Assembly: GCA_019915135.1 (NCBI GenBank)
Contig: JAHLMK010000026.1
Coordinates: 394,323 to 458,322, forward strand
DNA length: 64,000 bases
Reading direction: 5' to 3'
Source of the DNA: Strobilurus pachycystidiatus
Lineage: Eukaryota > Basidiomycota > Agaricomycetes > Agaricales > Physalacriaceae
Shown: piece after piece, positions 47,190-57,900 of the stretch
How the letters are laid out: each line of letters starts with the position of its first letter
How positions within the stretch are numbered: the first letter of the stretch is position 1
The notes under the pieces: model-generated
Databases searched by the model: none
Seen by the model: the letters and a program-made list of their open reading frames with translations, nothing else
What the model was told of the DNA's origin: nothing
Position numbers and translations under genes: made by a program

Positions 47190-47647
47190 GAGATGTCCAC
47201 GAATATATATTCGAGTATATTCTTATTCATGCACACGAATAATCCCCCCTCCAAGGGTCATAATTGTTATTCATGAATATACTCTTAATCTTATTTGTCA
47301 ACTTAATCTTCACTGCGAATATTTTGCTTTTATTCATGAATATTCACGAATATACAAGTATAATCATCTCAATGTCACTCAAAATCACAGTTAAAGTTAT
47401 TGAATGAACTATAAATCATTCAAACAGCATCTAAATTTATCATAAACTTGTCTTCAGTACTGAGGATTCAGTATTGTCAGACACTCATGAATGAGTTGAG
47501 GATTATGTGAATTTGAAGGTTCATATTCTATATTCGTCAACTTATTCTTATTCACGAATATAATATATTCATCATATTCATATTCATGAATAAGATTAGG
47601 AATATATTCATGAATATTCTCCTTTACTCCTTATTCGTGGTCATGTC
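47190..47647. mobile_element. MITE-like AT-rich element with TA target duplication
   Basis: The ends are GAGATGTCCACGAATA and, in reverse complement, GACATGACCACGAATA (14 of 16 identical). TA flanks both sides (47188-47189, 47648-47649). The 458-bp interior is built of palindromic TATTCATGAATA / TATTCACGAATA motifs and has no ORF. The TA duplication suggests mobilisation by a Tc1/mariner-type enzyme. Confidence 0.65.
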
Positions 47648-47679
47648 TAATTCGAGCTAGATTTAATTGGTCGATTTAG

Positions 47680-48512
47680 AAGACTACGAAGAAAGCTAAA
47701 GCTAGCAAGAGCGAGTTGGAAAAGACCAAGAAGAGAGTAAGTAGAAATTTGATTTCAAATTTCTATAAACTAACTTACACTCGAAGAAATATGACGAACT
47801 GTCGTTCATTACTGAATCCAGAACATTAGAAGAAGAGGAAGAAGACCGTGGGCTGCCACCGCCAAAAAAGGTCAAGCGACAGTACAAGAGCAAATCGAGC
47901 TCAAAAACTGTTCCGCCCGCACGTCCTCCAACCCCTCCACCAGTAGCCTCATCATCCAGAGTCCAAATCCCTGCGAAGCTCAACTTGGGATCAGTATTGG
48001 ATATGGAGACTGAGGACGACTCCCATCGAACTCAAGATTTACCTAAGAAGAAGAGTCAAAAGAAGCCAAATGTGAACGAACCCAAGGCCACAAAAATTAA
48101 CAGTACGGAGGCAGTGTACACCAACAAGGAGGTTCAAGAACGGATTGACACCCTTAATTTGTACTCGAATTGCTTGACGGGTCACAGGGAATATACTTGG
48201 GTTGCGGTTAACGAGCAACTTTGGGAACCTCAGGCGGCCAAAGTCAAGATTCAAATTTCTTGCGACACTTGCCATGACCGTCGAGTAATGTGCCAACCAC
48301 CCGATGTCGATGGTGGTTTCTTTTATCACCAAGCCAAGAAGATACCCGCCTTCGAAAAGATGAAGGATACGTTGGAAAGCAAGGGTACCGAGCTAAGGGA
48401 TGCTGAAAGACGCATCAAGAACTTGGAAGAAGAGCTGCAGAAGGAGAAAGAGGCCAAGAGGAAGTTAGAAAAGAAGTTGGCTAAAGATAAGAAGAAGAGA
48501 GCAAGAGAGTAA
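47680..48512 (+). CDS. Accessory gene A of the Gypsy: zinc-motif, coiled-coil nuclear protein
   Basis: The exons are 47680-47736 and 47787-48512, separated by a 50-nt intron. Upstream exons are probably missing or lie on the other side of the MITE. The protein has an acidic stretch, a nuclear-signal-like PPKKVKRQYK, the motif CDTCHDRRVMC (C-x2-C-x6-C) and a ~60-residue C-terminal Glu/Lys coiled coil. It shares the C-x2-C-x6-C motif and Lys-rich coiled end with accessory gene B. The family is unknown. A DNA-binding or nucleocapsid-like role is inference. Confidence 0.55.
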
Positions 48513-49610
48513 ATTGAACTCAATTTGACATTACCAGTCGGATTACTTTGACTTACTTTGGGACTTGAACTTTTTCTTACCTCTAGTTGAAATTCATATG
48601 CGATTTTCTTGAACTAGACAGACTTAGGGTGCAGTAAGCCTCAAATAAGTCAAAAACAAAAATGTTCTCGGTTTGCTTAGCACTATAAGAAAGAAAGGTT
48701 CATATAGCTATAAAAAGATAGAAAATTGAAGAAATTTTGAAAAACGAGTACAAATGAAGTCAAAGATCAAGAAATACTGTAGCGCTTTATTGTGTGGTCG
48801 GTTTGACTTGTGCTTAGTTGGAAAGTTGTTCGAAATCAAAAATAAGCCCCTCAGTTTTTTTGCACAAAGCTTGGGGAGCGTCATACGCAGAGATATTAAA
48901 GAAGTGACCTTAAAAGGCCCATAGAAAATTTCCTGCCAAGATACGGACTGTTTCATTTGAAGCTTCCAACACTCCGAAGTATAATGATCTAGGAAGTGAG
49001 ACGGAGCCAATCAGTCAATTTGGGGCTAAACGGAGTATTTTGCCTTTTCTGGCGTGGGAAATGATCCAATCAACCATCGGACTTCAGATTTGGAATCCTG
49101 GCATTGATATCTACCAGAATCATTTTCAAAGTGAAGAACGGTCTATTCCTTACTGTCGGCCTAATGGGGTAAGGAAAGTTTAAAATCGATGGGGGCTAAT
49201 TCGAGTTTGATTTGACCTGGGTACATTTAGACAAGTAAGAAACATAATTGCCATAGTAAAAAAAAGCTTCAGAGCCTAATAAAGCACTATGAAACTGGCA
49301 AAATACGCTGTAAGATTAGAGAACTGAAGAAAATCATACTCAATTTTCTCAGCTATCACCAGAGAGATATACCAAGACAAAGAAGAGATATTCAAGCTCG
49401 AATATCAAGATAATCAGCCTAGAAATAACGGGGCAAAATCAAGTGCTTAAGAAGGGTCAGGAAGCGCTGGAGATGAGATCTATGACCTAAATAGGAAAGA
49501 ATCTAGATCGTTCGAAGGCGCTGATCCATAAACGTGTGCAACTGCGCATGTCGGACTTAGAAATTCGAGTCAGAAGAAGTTGTCACTGTCGGGTACTCGG
49601 AAAGCGATAA
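48513..49610. other. Spacer between accessory genes A and B
   Basis: I see no gene on either strand. The sequence is AT-rich with no clear repeats. Confidence 0.4.
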
Positions 49611-49619
49611 TTGGTGTCG

Positions 49620-49626
49620 TATAAAA
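49620..49626 (+). promoter_or_regulatory. TATA box of accessory gene B
   Basis: TATAAAA lies about 112 bp upstream of the ATG at 49738, with a pyrimidine-rich leader between. This suggests the gene has its own promoter inside the retrotransposon. Confidence 0.5.
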
Positions 49627-49737
49627 GCTGGGTCTTCGAGTCTGAAAAACTCTTTTCCCCCCCACGACGCCTACCACTCGCACTGCAACCCTCGATTTCG
49701 ATTTCACCTTTTCGACCTCGAATTTCTTTCCACTACC

Positions 49738-51196
49738 ATGCCCATGAAAGACATCGTAGCTGTTATGGACCAGACGCAAAACAAGGGACAGCTTAGGGTT
49801 GGCGGAGTCAACATTTCGAAGGGCCACAACTTCCTGTTCTTGAGCCGGAAACATGTGGACCCCCTCATCTATGTCCCCGTCTTCTCCAAACAGGCCACTG
49901 CAGCTCAGTTGTGGTACTTCCCGGATTCGTTGCGCAAGCTAGCACCCAAACACCATTTTTACGAATTCGCGGCTCAATATGCTAGTACCATCAACCCGCT
50001 GGACTTCCAACTGGAATTCGAGATCGAAAAGCTTGATGCCATGCTTTTCAAAGCCTACTTGTTGTGGTTTGTCTGGACTCTTGCACAAGGAGAACCGGAT
50101 CTGGAAGATGAAATAGACATTGAAGCGATGGTTCAAGAATACGAAGTTTTGTTGAGCTCGGTAAAGACCCAAGAACAGACAAAATTTGGACAGAAGCTAA
50201 TAAAGCTTTCTAGCCGCAGCTTGTCTTGAGGAAGATGCGAGAAATTGCTGAAGAAAAAGGTTGGTCTTTGGAACGGCCTACAGTGTTCGATGAAGAGGTA
50301 AGTAAAGAAATTCAAACTCGAATTTCTTACTTAATCAAGATAAGATTTTCTTTGATGATGAAGACAACAAATCCGCCTTAGAAACGGACAGCAAAGATCA
50401 AGAGTCGGAGTCGACAATCAGAAATTTGACCCCGAAATCCTCCACACCCCTTACCACGCCCAAGCTTAGACCTCGACCCACGCCGTTGAAGTCTGCCGAA
50501 GCAAAGACAAGGATGGAGAAAGAAAAAGGGAAGCCAGCTAGAGCTGAGACACCGGTAAGAAAATTGACTTTAAATGTCTTCAATTTGAACGAGATTTTCT
50601 TATGCCCTATCCAGCGCACCCCAATAGCTTCCACCTCCAAGCAAGCGTTGGAACCCGAACCAGGAAATTTGCCTTCAAATTCCCTGCTAACGCCCAAGGC
50701 CCTTTCCCATTCCCCTCAGCCAGCGCCAAAACAAATTCAAAAACAAAAATGTGCCGCGACCCCAGTGGAGGAGGAAGAATAAGCGCCAAAGCCCAAGAAA
50801 CCAAAGACCAATTCGAAGCCGAAATCCTCCACTAGCCGCCCGTCCAAAGCTGATAAGCATGGCAAAGTGTTGGATAACAAGGCAATGCAGAAGAAGATCA
50901 ACGTGGATCGCAAGTGTCTCACCTGCGAGCAGCGAGGGCAGGAGTGTACCTGGGAGTATATGCTGAATCAGCGGGACCACCCAGATACTGTCAAGACCAA
51001 GACTTGTGTATCTTGCGACCATTGCCGGGTCAAAAGGTACATTTGTTCACCGCTCAAGCGCCGCTACGATTACTTCAAACACAAGTCCAAGAAGGATGTC
51101 AAATTGGACAATGCGGCTGAAGAGTTGATGAAAGCCAAGAAAGAGATCGACAAGTTGAAAAAGAAGTTGAAGAAGGCAAAGAAAGCGAAGGAGTGA
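49738..51196 (+). CDS. Accessory gene B of the Gypsy: zinc-cluster-like protein
   Basis: An exon from 49738 to about 50225 encodes a folded-looking N-terminal domain (VNISKGHNFLFLSRKHVD). After intron-like gaps (50298-50339, about 50555-50617) come Pro/Ser/Lys-rich exons. The C-terminal part (50867-51196) contains CLTCEQRGQEC and CVSCDHCRVKRYIC, that is two C-x2-C-x6-C units as in fungal Zn2Cys6 proteins but more widely spaced, and a Lys-rich coiled coil. TGA codons at 50227 and a TAA at 50780 or frame shifts disturb the model. It resembles gene A in layout. The function is unknown; the zinc cluster suggests DNA binding. Confidence 0.55.
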
Positions 51197-51346
51197 TTCG
51201 AGCTTGATTTTCTAAAATAGATAATCGGACTAGTTTTATTTACTAGACTTTAACTTTTTCTTGTACAAACACGCATTTCTTGTAGACGATAGAAATTTTA
51301 CTTGACGCTTCTAACGCTTTGAAGAACAAAAAAGAAAGAAATATAA

Positions 51347-52522
51347 CTACTCCCTCCAATGCGACTCTATACAAAAGTGACAAAACAAAGGACTGTTACC
51401 TCTATTATACAGCCTAATATAAAAAGTATAAAGTTGTTCAGGCAATAAGGAAGCTACAACGTGTTGTAAGAGGCGAATGTCCGCAGCAGAGGCAGTTGAC
51501 CAAGTAATTTCCCAAAAACGTTTAGGTATATTGGGAAAATCTTGATCGATAAGCCTGTTAAGAAAGAAGTATAAGTCAGAAATTTAAATTTGAGTTTCTA
51601 ACAAATGCTTACGTGGGATATATAGGACCTGCAGCATTAAGACCTTGGCGAAGAGTAGAGAAACTGAACTCGCGATCACGAAATAGTCCTTGACTACCAG
51701 GCATAGGGTCAAGAACCCGGTCTTCATAGAACCGTGGAATCCAAGTAATCAGCTCGCGAATGTACACTGAAATGCCTCGCGTGGAGGGAGGGATGCTGCG
51801 CATCCATTCGACGTCCTCGGGTGACATTATGGTGTTCAGGTACCGAGGCAATGATTGTTTGGTAGAAAAGAACGCGGTTTCCTATGAAGTAATAAGAAAA
51901 TTGATCTCAAATTTCTAAGCCAAGAGAAATAACATACCAAAGATCGCATGGTAACCGCTAGGAACTTATCTCGAAATTCACCAAATGACAAGTGAATAAT
52001 CGACTCAGGTAAGATATGGGGAAGAGTAACCCCATCCAATCCACGAAGCGGTTCCTCGTGAAAGAAGGACATCACAAGATGCCAACAGAGAATGTACATG
52101 GACAAGAAGCTATTTTCCACACCACGAGCAGTAACGGGGGCAACATGTCGCCATAAGTTACTGTAGCGTCACTAGGAGGATAGTCAGAGAAATTTGAACA
52201 TGGATTGCTAGCTCAATTTTCTCACCAGCACATACACCATATACCGCAAGGTAGGAACGTCCAAGTTACCGTGGTGTTCCCCAAAGAAAAGATGACGATC
52301 CGTATGGAAAGCCGTCTCTCGATGATCCACGTCGCCCAAGCTACCGTCAGGCTCTCGTTCCATCATCGCAAAGTCGTGGTGTACGCTATAAAGATTAAGA
52401 GCGGACGCAACCGCTAATTCAGCCTTGAGAAACACTGCAACATTGTCGGGAATAATGGCAAAGCTGGAGTGAAGATTGCGGAACCTAAGTTTGCAGAGAA
52501 ATGGGAAATTCATTTGAGTCAT
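51347..52522 (-). CDS. Accessory gene C (antisense) of the Gypsy, unknown function
   Basis: At least four exons on the minus strand can be followed: 52522 to about 52226, 52168 to about 51940, about 51880-51613 and about 51555-51347. They are joined by ~50-60-nt GT-AG introns with palindromic cores. The protein of about 330 residues is hydrophobic-helical (IIPDNVAVFLKAELAVASAL; HLSFGEFRDKFL; ELITWIPRFYEDRVLD). I see no known motif. No stop interrupts the exons, in contrast to gag and pol. Confidence 0.5.
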
Positions 52523-52630
52523 AGTGATGAATTTCCACCACTCGAAAAGACCAAATTTATAAGAATCGAGAAGAAAGGCACCAAACCGATTAAGAAAAGA
52601 ACCAAGACCTAAGTAAAGAAACCAATAGGA

Positions 52631-52665
52631 GATAATCGAACCCGAATTTCTCGGGTCCGATTATC
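52631..52665. repeat. 15-bp inverted repeat between accessory genes C and D
   Basis: GATAATCGAACCCGA at 52631-52645 pairs with 52651-52665 with one mismatch and a 5-nt loop. It lies about 110 bp upstream of the gene C start. Confidence 0.6.
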
Positions 52666-52887
52666 GAATCCAAGATCAAGAGTACGAATGTCTATATGCA
52701 GACCGACAGATAATAATACATGCGCAAGTAGACTAAAAAGATAAAGGTCCGTCGCGTAAGCCCCAAGCCTCCGGTACACTAGTCACAGTTCAAGCCAAGA
52801 TTTCCGACTAGTTACTTTGCAAAGAACAAGTCATCAATTACTTACTTAATGCTAAGAAGTATCAATGATGACTTGGCTCCCGATGAT

Positions 52888-54495
52888 CTAAGGGACCAAA
52901 GAATCAGTCGCGGCCAGGTACAGGTCCCTCGTGCGCAGGAAGGTTTGAACCTCCCCGTGAGCCCTGTTCATGGTCAAGAAAAGCTCGTGACGATAGCCGT
53001 GTCCCGCGGCTACCATTGACGCGGAAAGAGCCAAGTCCGTGGGAAGCGCAGCTAAGATCTGCATGCGACGAACAATTGCAGAACTGGCACCTTGGTACGC
53101 GTTGACCAGCTGAGCGGCTGTCAAGAAAACAAATTCGAGTTAGATTAACTCAAAATCGAAATCAAATTTGTTACTCACTAGAAGACAACTGATCAATGAG
53201 GACGGGTTCGATGTTAAACCCAGCGGGTTTAAGAGCCTTGGCCATCCTCTTGGATTCAGGAAGAGCAACAGTGGCCTTGCGCTTGGGAGCCGTCTCCAAT
53301 TGAGCAGTAAAAGCGGATCCCGACGTCGCCACAGCCTTATGATACAAGGAAGAATTAGTATCCAGGCCGAGTACTTCACAATGGTAAAGATATTTTACCG
53401 AGCGAGCAGACTATATAAAAGTCAAAATCGAGCTCGAAAAGCTAAAGAATCAATAACTCACGGCTTCAGAGGCTGTAGAAGCGGGAGGTGTAGCAACTTT
53501 GACCACCTCTTCATCGCTGTCCTCTTCGTCGGAAGACTCCACAGAGAGCTGTTTAAGAAAAGCAGCCAGATCAGCCTCGTAGTCTAGACCAAAAAGGCAT
53601 CAGAAGCTTACTTCGGAGTCAGAAGAGTTTACTTCACCCATTTCTGAATGATCGTCAGCCCACTAGAAGCCATTAGTAAAAGAAGATTTACTAATGTCGC
53701 CAGAGGCAAATTGAATAAGATCGTCCAGAACGGTGGAAGAAGAAGAAGCCTTCTATAACATAAGACATAAGAAATTCAAACTTGAAATACAAAAAATCAA
53801 AATACGGACCAGAATCTTGAGCTTGTTCTTACCCTTGGATTCGGGAGATTTAGCCTTCTCCTGAGTCCTTACCCTTGGAAGAGGAAGCCTCGATGAGTTT
53901 CTTCCATTTAGGATGGAGGGGATGGATCAAAGGAAGGCTGGCAGCTTCCGCCGCAATAGTACCCTTCTTGGTGCAAGTCATGACGAACACGTTAAGAACG
54001 TTGGCCAGGTTAACGGTATGCAAGTGAGGGCTGACACCCAACTCGGAAACCGCCAAACTTAAGAACGAACGCAGATTGCAAGAAAAAGTGGCAAGTTTCT
54101 CGGGATAGATACAACCAGAAACGTTGTCCTTGGGAAGGTTCGCTCCCTTATAAAAGATTTTAGAAAATCGAGCACAAATTTATAAGAAGAGAAAATCAAC
54201 TCACAAGAACCTTAATGATGACCATGTCCAAAGACGCGGCCTTATCCTTGGCGGAAGCCTTGGCGCGGTCCATGTACTCGACCGATTTAAGGACCAACAG
54301 ACAGAGGCTGTTGTAAAGCGTCAAGACGGCAGGAACCAAACCCGTAGCAGGCGGGTCCCAATATTTAATATGGATGAAGAGCGATTTGCCATCAGCAAGG
54401 CGGCGTTCAACTAGCTCGAGGACGGTTTCAGGAGCCTCATCAGGGATAAGGTTGACGATTCCGGTCCACAATTTCTTGGAAACAAGAGAAGGCAT
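52888..54495 (-). CDS. Accessory gene D (antisense) of the Gypsy, unknown function
   Basis: The ATG at 54495 starts an exon to about 54206, followed by exons near 54147-53820, 53752-53690, 53662-53637, 53586-53462, 53410-53180 and 53120-52888. The protein is about 390 residues: helical N-terminus, Lys/Ser-rich middle, acidic SSDEEDSDEE segment and helical C-terminus ending LAATDSLVP. A one-base shift near 53855 separates two frames of the middle exon. A TTAAATAG motif about 75 bp upstream of the ATG may be its TATA box. The function is unknown; homology to DNA-packaging or capsid proteins cannot be judged by eye. Confidence 0.5.
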
Positions 54496-54878
54496 TGTGA
54501 GAGGTGTAGAAGAATTTTGAGGGTGAAATGGTTAGCAGGTGCTGGGGCAAGTCAACCAGAAACTGCTGACTATTTAACCAAGTTGGAAAGATAACATGAA
54601 GACCCAGCGAGCGCTTTGTTCGCGCCAACTGGAGTTGGGATTGCATCCGTGCAAACAAAACCCGAAGAGAGAACCAGAAAAATAAGTGAAATGAATTATG
54701 GTTCAGGGTGAAGATCTGAATGTTGCGGACAACATATCAAAAGTTAAAGGGAGATGACACGCTTTATGCGCGCCTGAGCCTAGAAACCGAGAATTTTGCA
54801 ATTTCTAGATAAGACTCGAAGCCGAAAGGAACGATACATCTAACGAGAGACCATAAGATTGCCAGTGATAATACGGAA

Positions 54879-56582
54879 ACCTCATTAGGGCAAGAATGAG
54901 CCTCCAGGAGAAATTTATCTTCAAATATCACCATCCAAAGTGTCCACTGGATTTATCAAGTCAACATCACGTACGCATTCTTAAAGAAGACTCGTCTAAG
55001 AAACGAACTCGAGTTCCAAGTAATTCGGACTTGACTTTGTCAGTATTGTTCATAGACGACTAGAGTTCGATTAGCTCACTTCCTGATGATAAGTAGAATG
55101 GGGTTAAGCTACAGAATGGTCTAGATCAGCGTAAATGGGGATGAAAGCCCAGTAATGCTATTACAAGATACAACTATCCCCTTGGAATTCTAAGCCTAGA
55201 ACCCACGATAGCACAAAATCGAGTAACAGCCGAGCTATTCGAAGAAGCCAATAAAGATAAAGATGGTCAAGTGTTCTTCATGAATAATCCGCAATACGCC
55301 AAAAGCGTTAAGAATCAAGAAGCCAAGTTTCTTCAGATCTCAGGTGATTAAATCTGACCTGAAATCAGTAGAGATTGGAACAAGAAGACAGATTGCAAAC
55401 AACAAGTCAACGATTTATCATGGATCTTAGAGTGAATTCTTAAGCAAAATGAAGCTCTAGACTCAATCAGATAATCGAGACTGAATTGGTGACGCAATCT
55501 AAAGAATCCGAGTCGCAGAGAAGCATTAAGAATAATTAAGAGCCAAGAGAAGATGAACCCCATGTGATAGATTCGACCAATAGCACGCAAGGATGTTGCA
55601 ATCTGAGCTTGGAATTAGTCAACGTGGATCAACTCTAGAGGGTTTGTCATGAATAAACTGGCATAATAAGGAAATGGAAGCGCTTAGACTGGTGTCTACA
55701 GCGTGAAAATTAACTCCAAGTGGCTATTAGTTAATAAGTTAAGATTAGTGTACAGTAGGGACCAGTTTGTATAAAAGAAGTGTCGATACAGTATAATAGT
55801 TTAGTTTAGTGACCCGCAGCCACGAGCCCACAAAGCTCTACTGTAGTAATCTAACTCTGTATAAAATCGAGTTTGATTTGCACGCACCCAAAGAAACTCG
55901 AATCTGAGTCAAACCTAAGAATCAAAGAATAAACCTAACGCACTAAGAGCAAGGGTTTAGAACAAAAGTGAACTTAATCAAAGAGTAAAGTTCCTTGAAT
56001 TCAACGTACTAGAAGCGGTGTTTCTGAGCATAGTATTTCCCTAGAGACACTACAGAGACTTTGCAGTCTGAGCCAGCCTTTCCCTAGAGAGGACCATTCA
56101 GTTGCGAAAAGCGTCAACCAGCATAACCTCTTGCGAATTCAAGTGCAATTCGAGCACGATTTGATCTAAAACCCACGCAAACACTAAAACTCAAAGAATA
56201 AGCTCCTACCGAGGTTATAAGAAACATACCAAGTGTGGCAATAAACTATTGTGTTCTTGATACAACCCCTCCAGCGCGAGGATTGTGAAAGTCGCATAGT
56301 TTAAGTTCAGTCAGAGGCTTGTGTATTGTTCCCTAAAAAACCAGACAATTTGTCAATCGGTCAAAATCCCTACCACCCCCTTCAAACTCGCACTTTGTGC
56401 ACACCTACGTTTCTGTTACGCAAGAACCTTGTTTTCAAGTGTAGTGTTGTAGTAAATCAAGCTCAATTTTCTATTGCAAAAAACCCAATATTACAAAAAC
56501 CGCAGAAACCTTACTCTCATTCAGAGTATTGAGAGTTGTGTTGTTTGTTAGGTGTGATTCTACGCCTCTAAAATAACGTGCA
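54879..56582 (+). repeat. Gypsy 3' LTR
   Basis: This is a direct repeat of 23854-25558, from ACCTCATTAGGG to AACGTGCA. Sequence beyond both outer ends is unrelated and shows no target duplication. Confidence 0.9.
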
Positions 56583-56639
56583 CATCAACGCGACGTTTGA
56601 TGACAGTGATTGGGTTCTGGCGAATAAGACAAGTACACT

Positions 56640-57900
56640 GCGACCACAGCAACTCACCTCCGAGAAAGTACGTGTTCTCACTAGCATACACGGTGTGAGA
56701 ACATGCAAAATTGATTCGTGCAATAGTACGTTCTTTATGCTGGCAAATATGTGATCTATGTCTTGAAGTCTCGATTCTTTCTCACACTGGCTTAGGTTTG
56801 GATTCCATGAGATGCAATTAAATTCTTCAGGAGGTATGGGAGCAAACGAATCTTTGTGGCGCGGGGAAATGATACCGAGATGACTACAGTAAGTTCGATT
56901 TCCATTTCGCCACTCCGGAAGCTTACTTTTGGATTGTAAAGCCAGCTTATGCTTCTCTGGGATATATTTGCACTCCTCAGGAGGTATGGGAGCGAAAGAA
57001 TACTTGTGGCGCTGATAATGACACCGGGAAACTATAGTAAGTTCAATTTCCATTTCGCCACTCCGGACGCTTACCTTCTGAATTCAAAGCCAGTTTATGC
57101 ATCCTTAGGATGTATTTGAATTCCTCAAGAGGTTTAGGAGCGAATGAATCATCATGGCGCTGGGAATGGTACCGGGAAATCTATAGTAAGTTGGATTCGA
57201 TTCCGCCACAACGGAGACTTACCTATGGAATATATAGCCACTTTATCTATTTTTGGGCTGTATCTGCATTTTTCAAGAGGTCGGGGAGTCAACGAATTTT
57301 TGTGGCGCTGAGAATTGGATTGAGATGGCTATGGTGATTTCGATTTTCATTCCGCCACACCGAACACTTACCTGTTGAATCTAAAGCCATTGATCCATCC
57401 CTGGCATGTATTGGAATTCCTCGAGAGGTTTGGGAGCGAATGAAGCTGCGTGGCGCTGGGAATTACGTAGGGATGGCTATTGTAAGTTTGATTTCCATTC
57501 TTCTATTATCCGGAAGCTTAACTGCCAAATATGAAGCCAGTTTATGCATCCTTGGGATGTATTAGAATTCCCAGGAGGTTTGGGACCAAACCAATCTTCT
57601 TGGCGCGGGGAATGTTACTGGGATAACTTTAGTAAGTTCAAATTCCAATCCGCCACAACAAACACTGACCTGTATAATCTAAAGCCAGTTATCCATTCCT
57701 GGTTTGTATCTCAATTTCTCAAGAGGTTGGGGAGCCAACAAATCTTTGTGGCGCTGGGAATTAGACCGGGTTGGCTATAGTCAGTTCTAATCTTATACCA
57801 CGACACTGATCCTTACCTTCGGAATCCAGAGCCCAGTTAATATGTCCCTGGAACGTGACAGAAGTTTGGTAGCAAAGGAATCAGAGCTATGGTGGGATTT
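56640..57900 (-). CDS. Gene or array of about eight repeated exons
   Basis: From about 56780 to 57900, units of ~150 bp recur on the minus strand. Each has a ~106-nt exon and a ~43-nt intron starting GTAAG and ending ACTATAG. The exons encode variants of a ~36-residue unit with SFAPxPxEE and K-L-A-L cores. The introns are more alike than expected (CCGGAGTGGCGAAATGG recurs). One unit near 57525 has a damaged donor (TTAAGC). The 3' exon continues to about 56640. The reading frame is preserved over at least two units (57053-56780). I do not know the protein. It looks like a tandemly amplified exon gene, partly decayed. Confidence 0.55.

Larger units (their letters stand above)
23854..56582 (+). 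mobile_element. Giant Ty3/Gypsy retrotransposon carrying nested insertions and extra genes
   Basis: Two direct 1.7-kb LTRs (23854-25558 and 54879-56582) bracket a primer-binding-site candidate, gag, protease, RT, RNase H and integrase in Gypsy order, followed by about 7.7 kb with four additional genes. Removing the 14.5-kb DNA transposon (27846-42364) and a 458-bp MITE leaves about 17.8 kb, well above the usual 5-10 kb. The LTRs are very similar, which suggests moderate age, but gag and pol carry many stops and several frameshifts, so the copy cannot move by itself. No matching target duplication is visible at the outer ends. The first bases of the LTR are uncertain. Confidence 0.85.

Noticed and set aside
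23854..56582. The two 1.7-kb direct repeats as two unrelated solo LTRs
   Set aside because: Gag, protease, RT, RNase H and integrase lie between them in the correct order and orientation, with a primer-binding-site candidate after the first.
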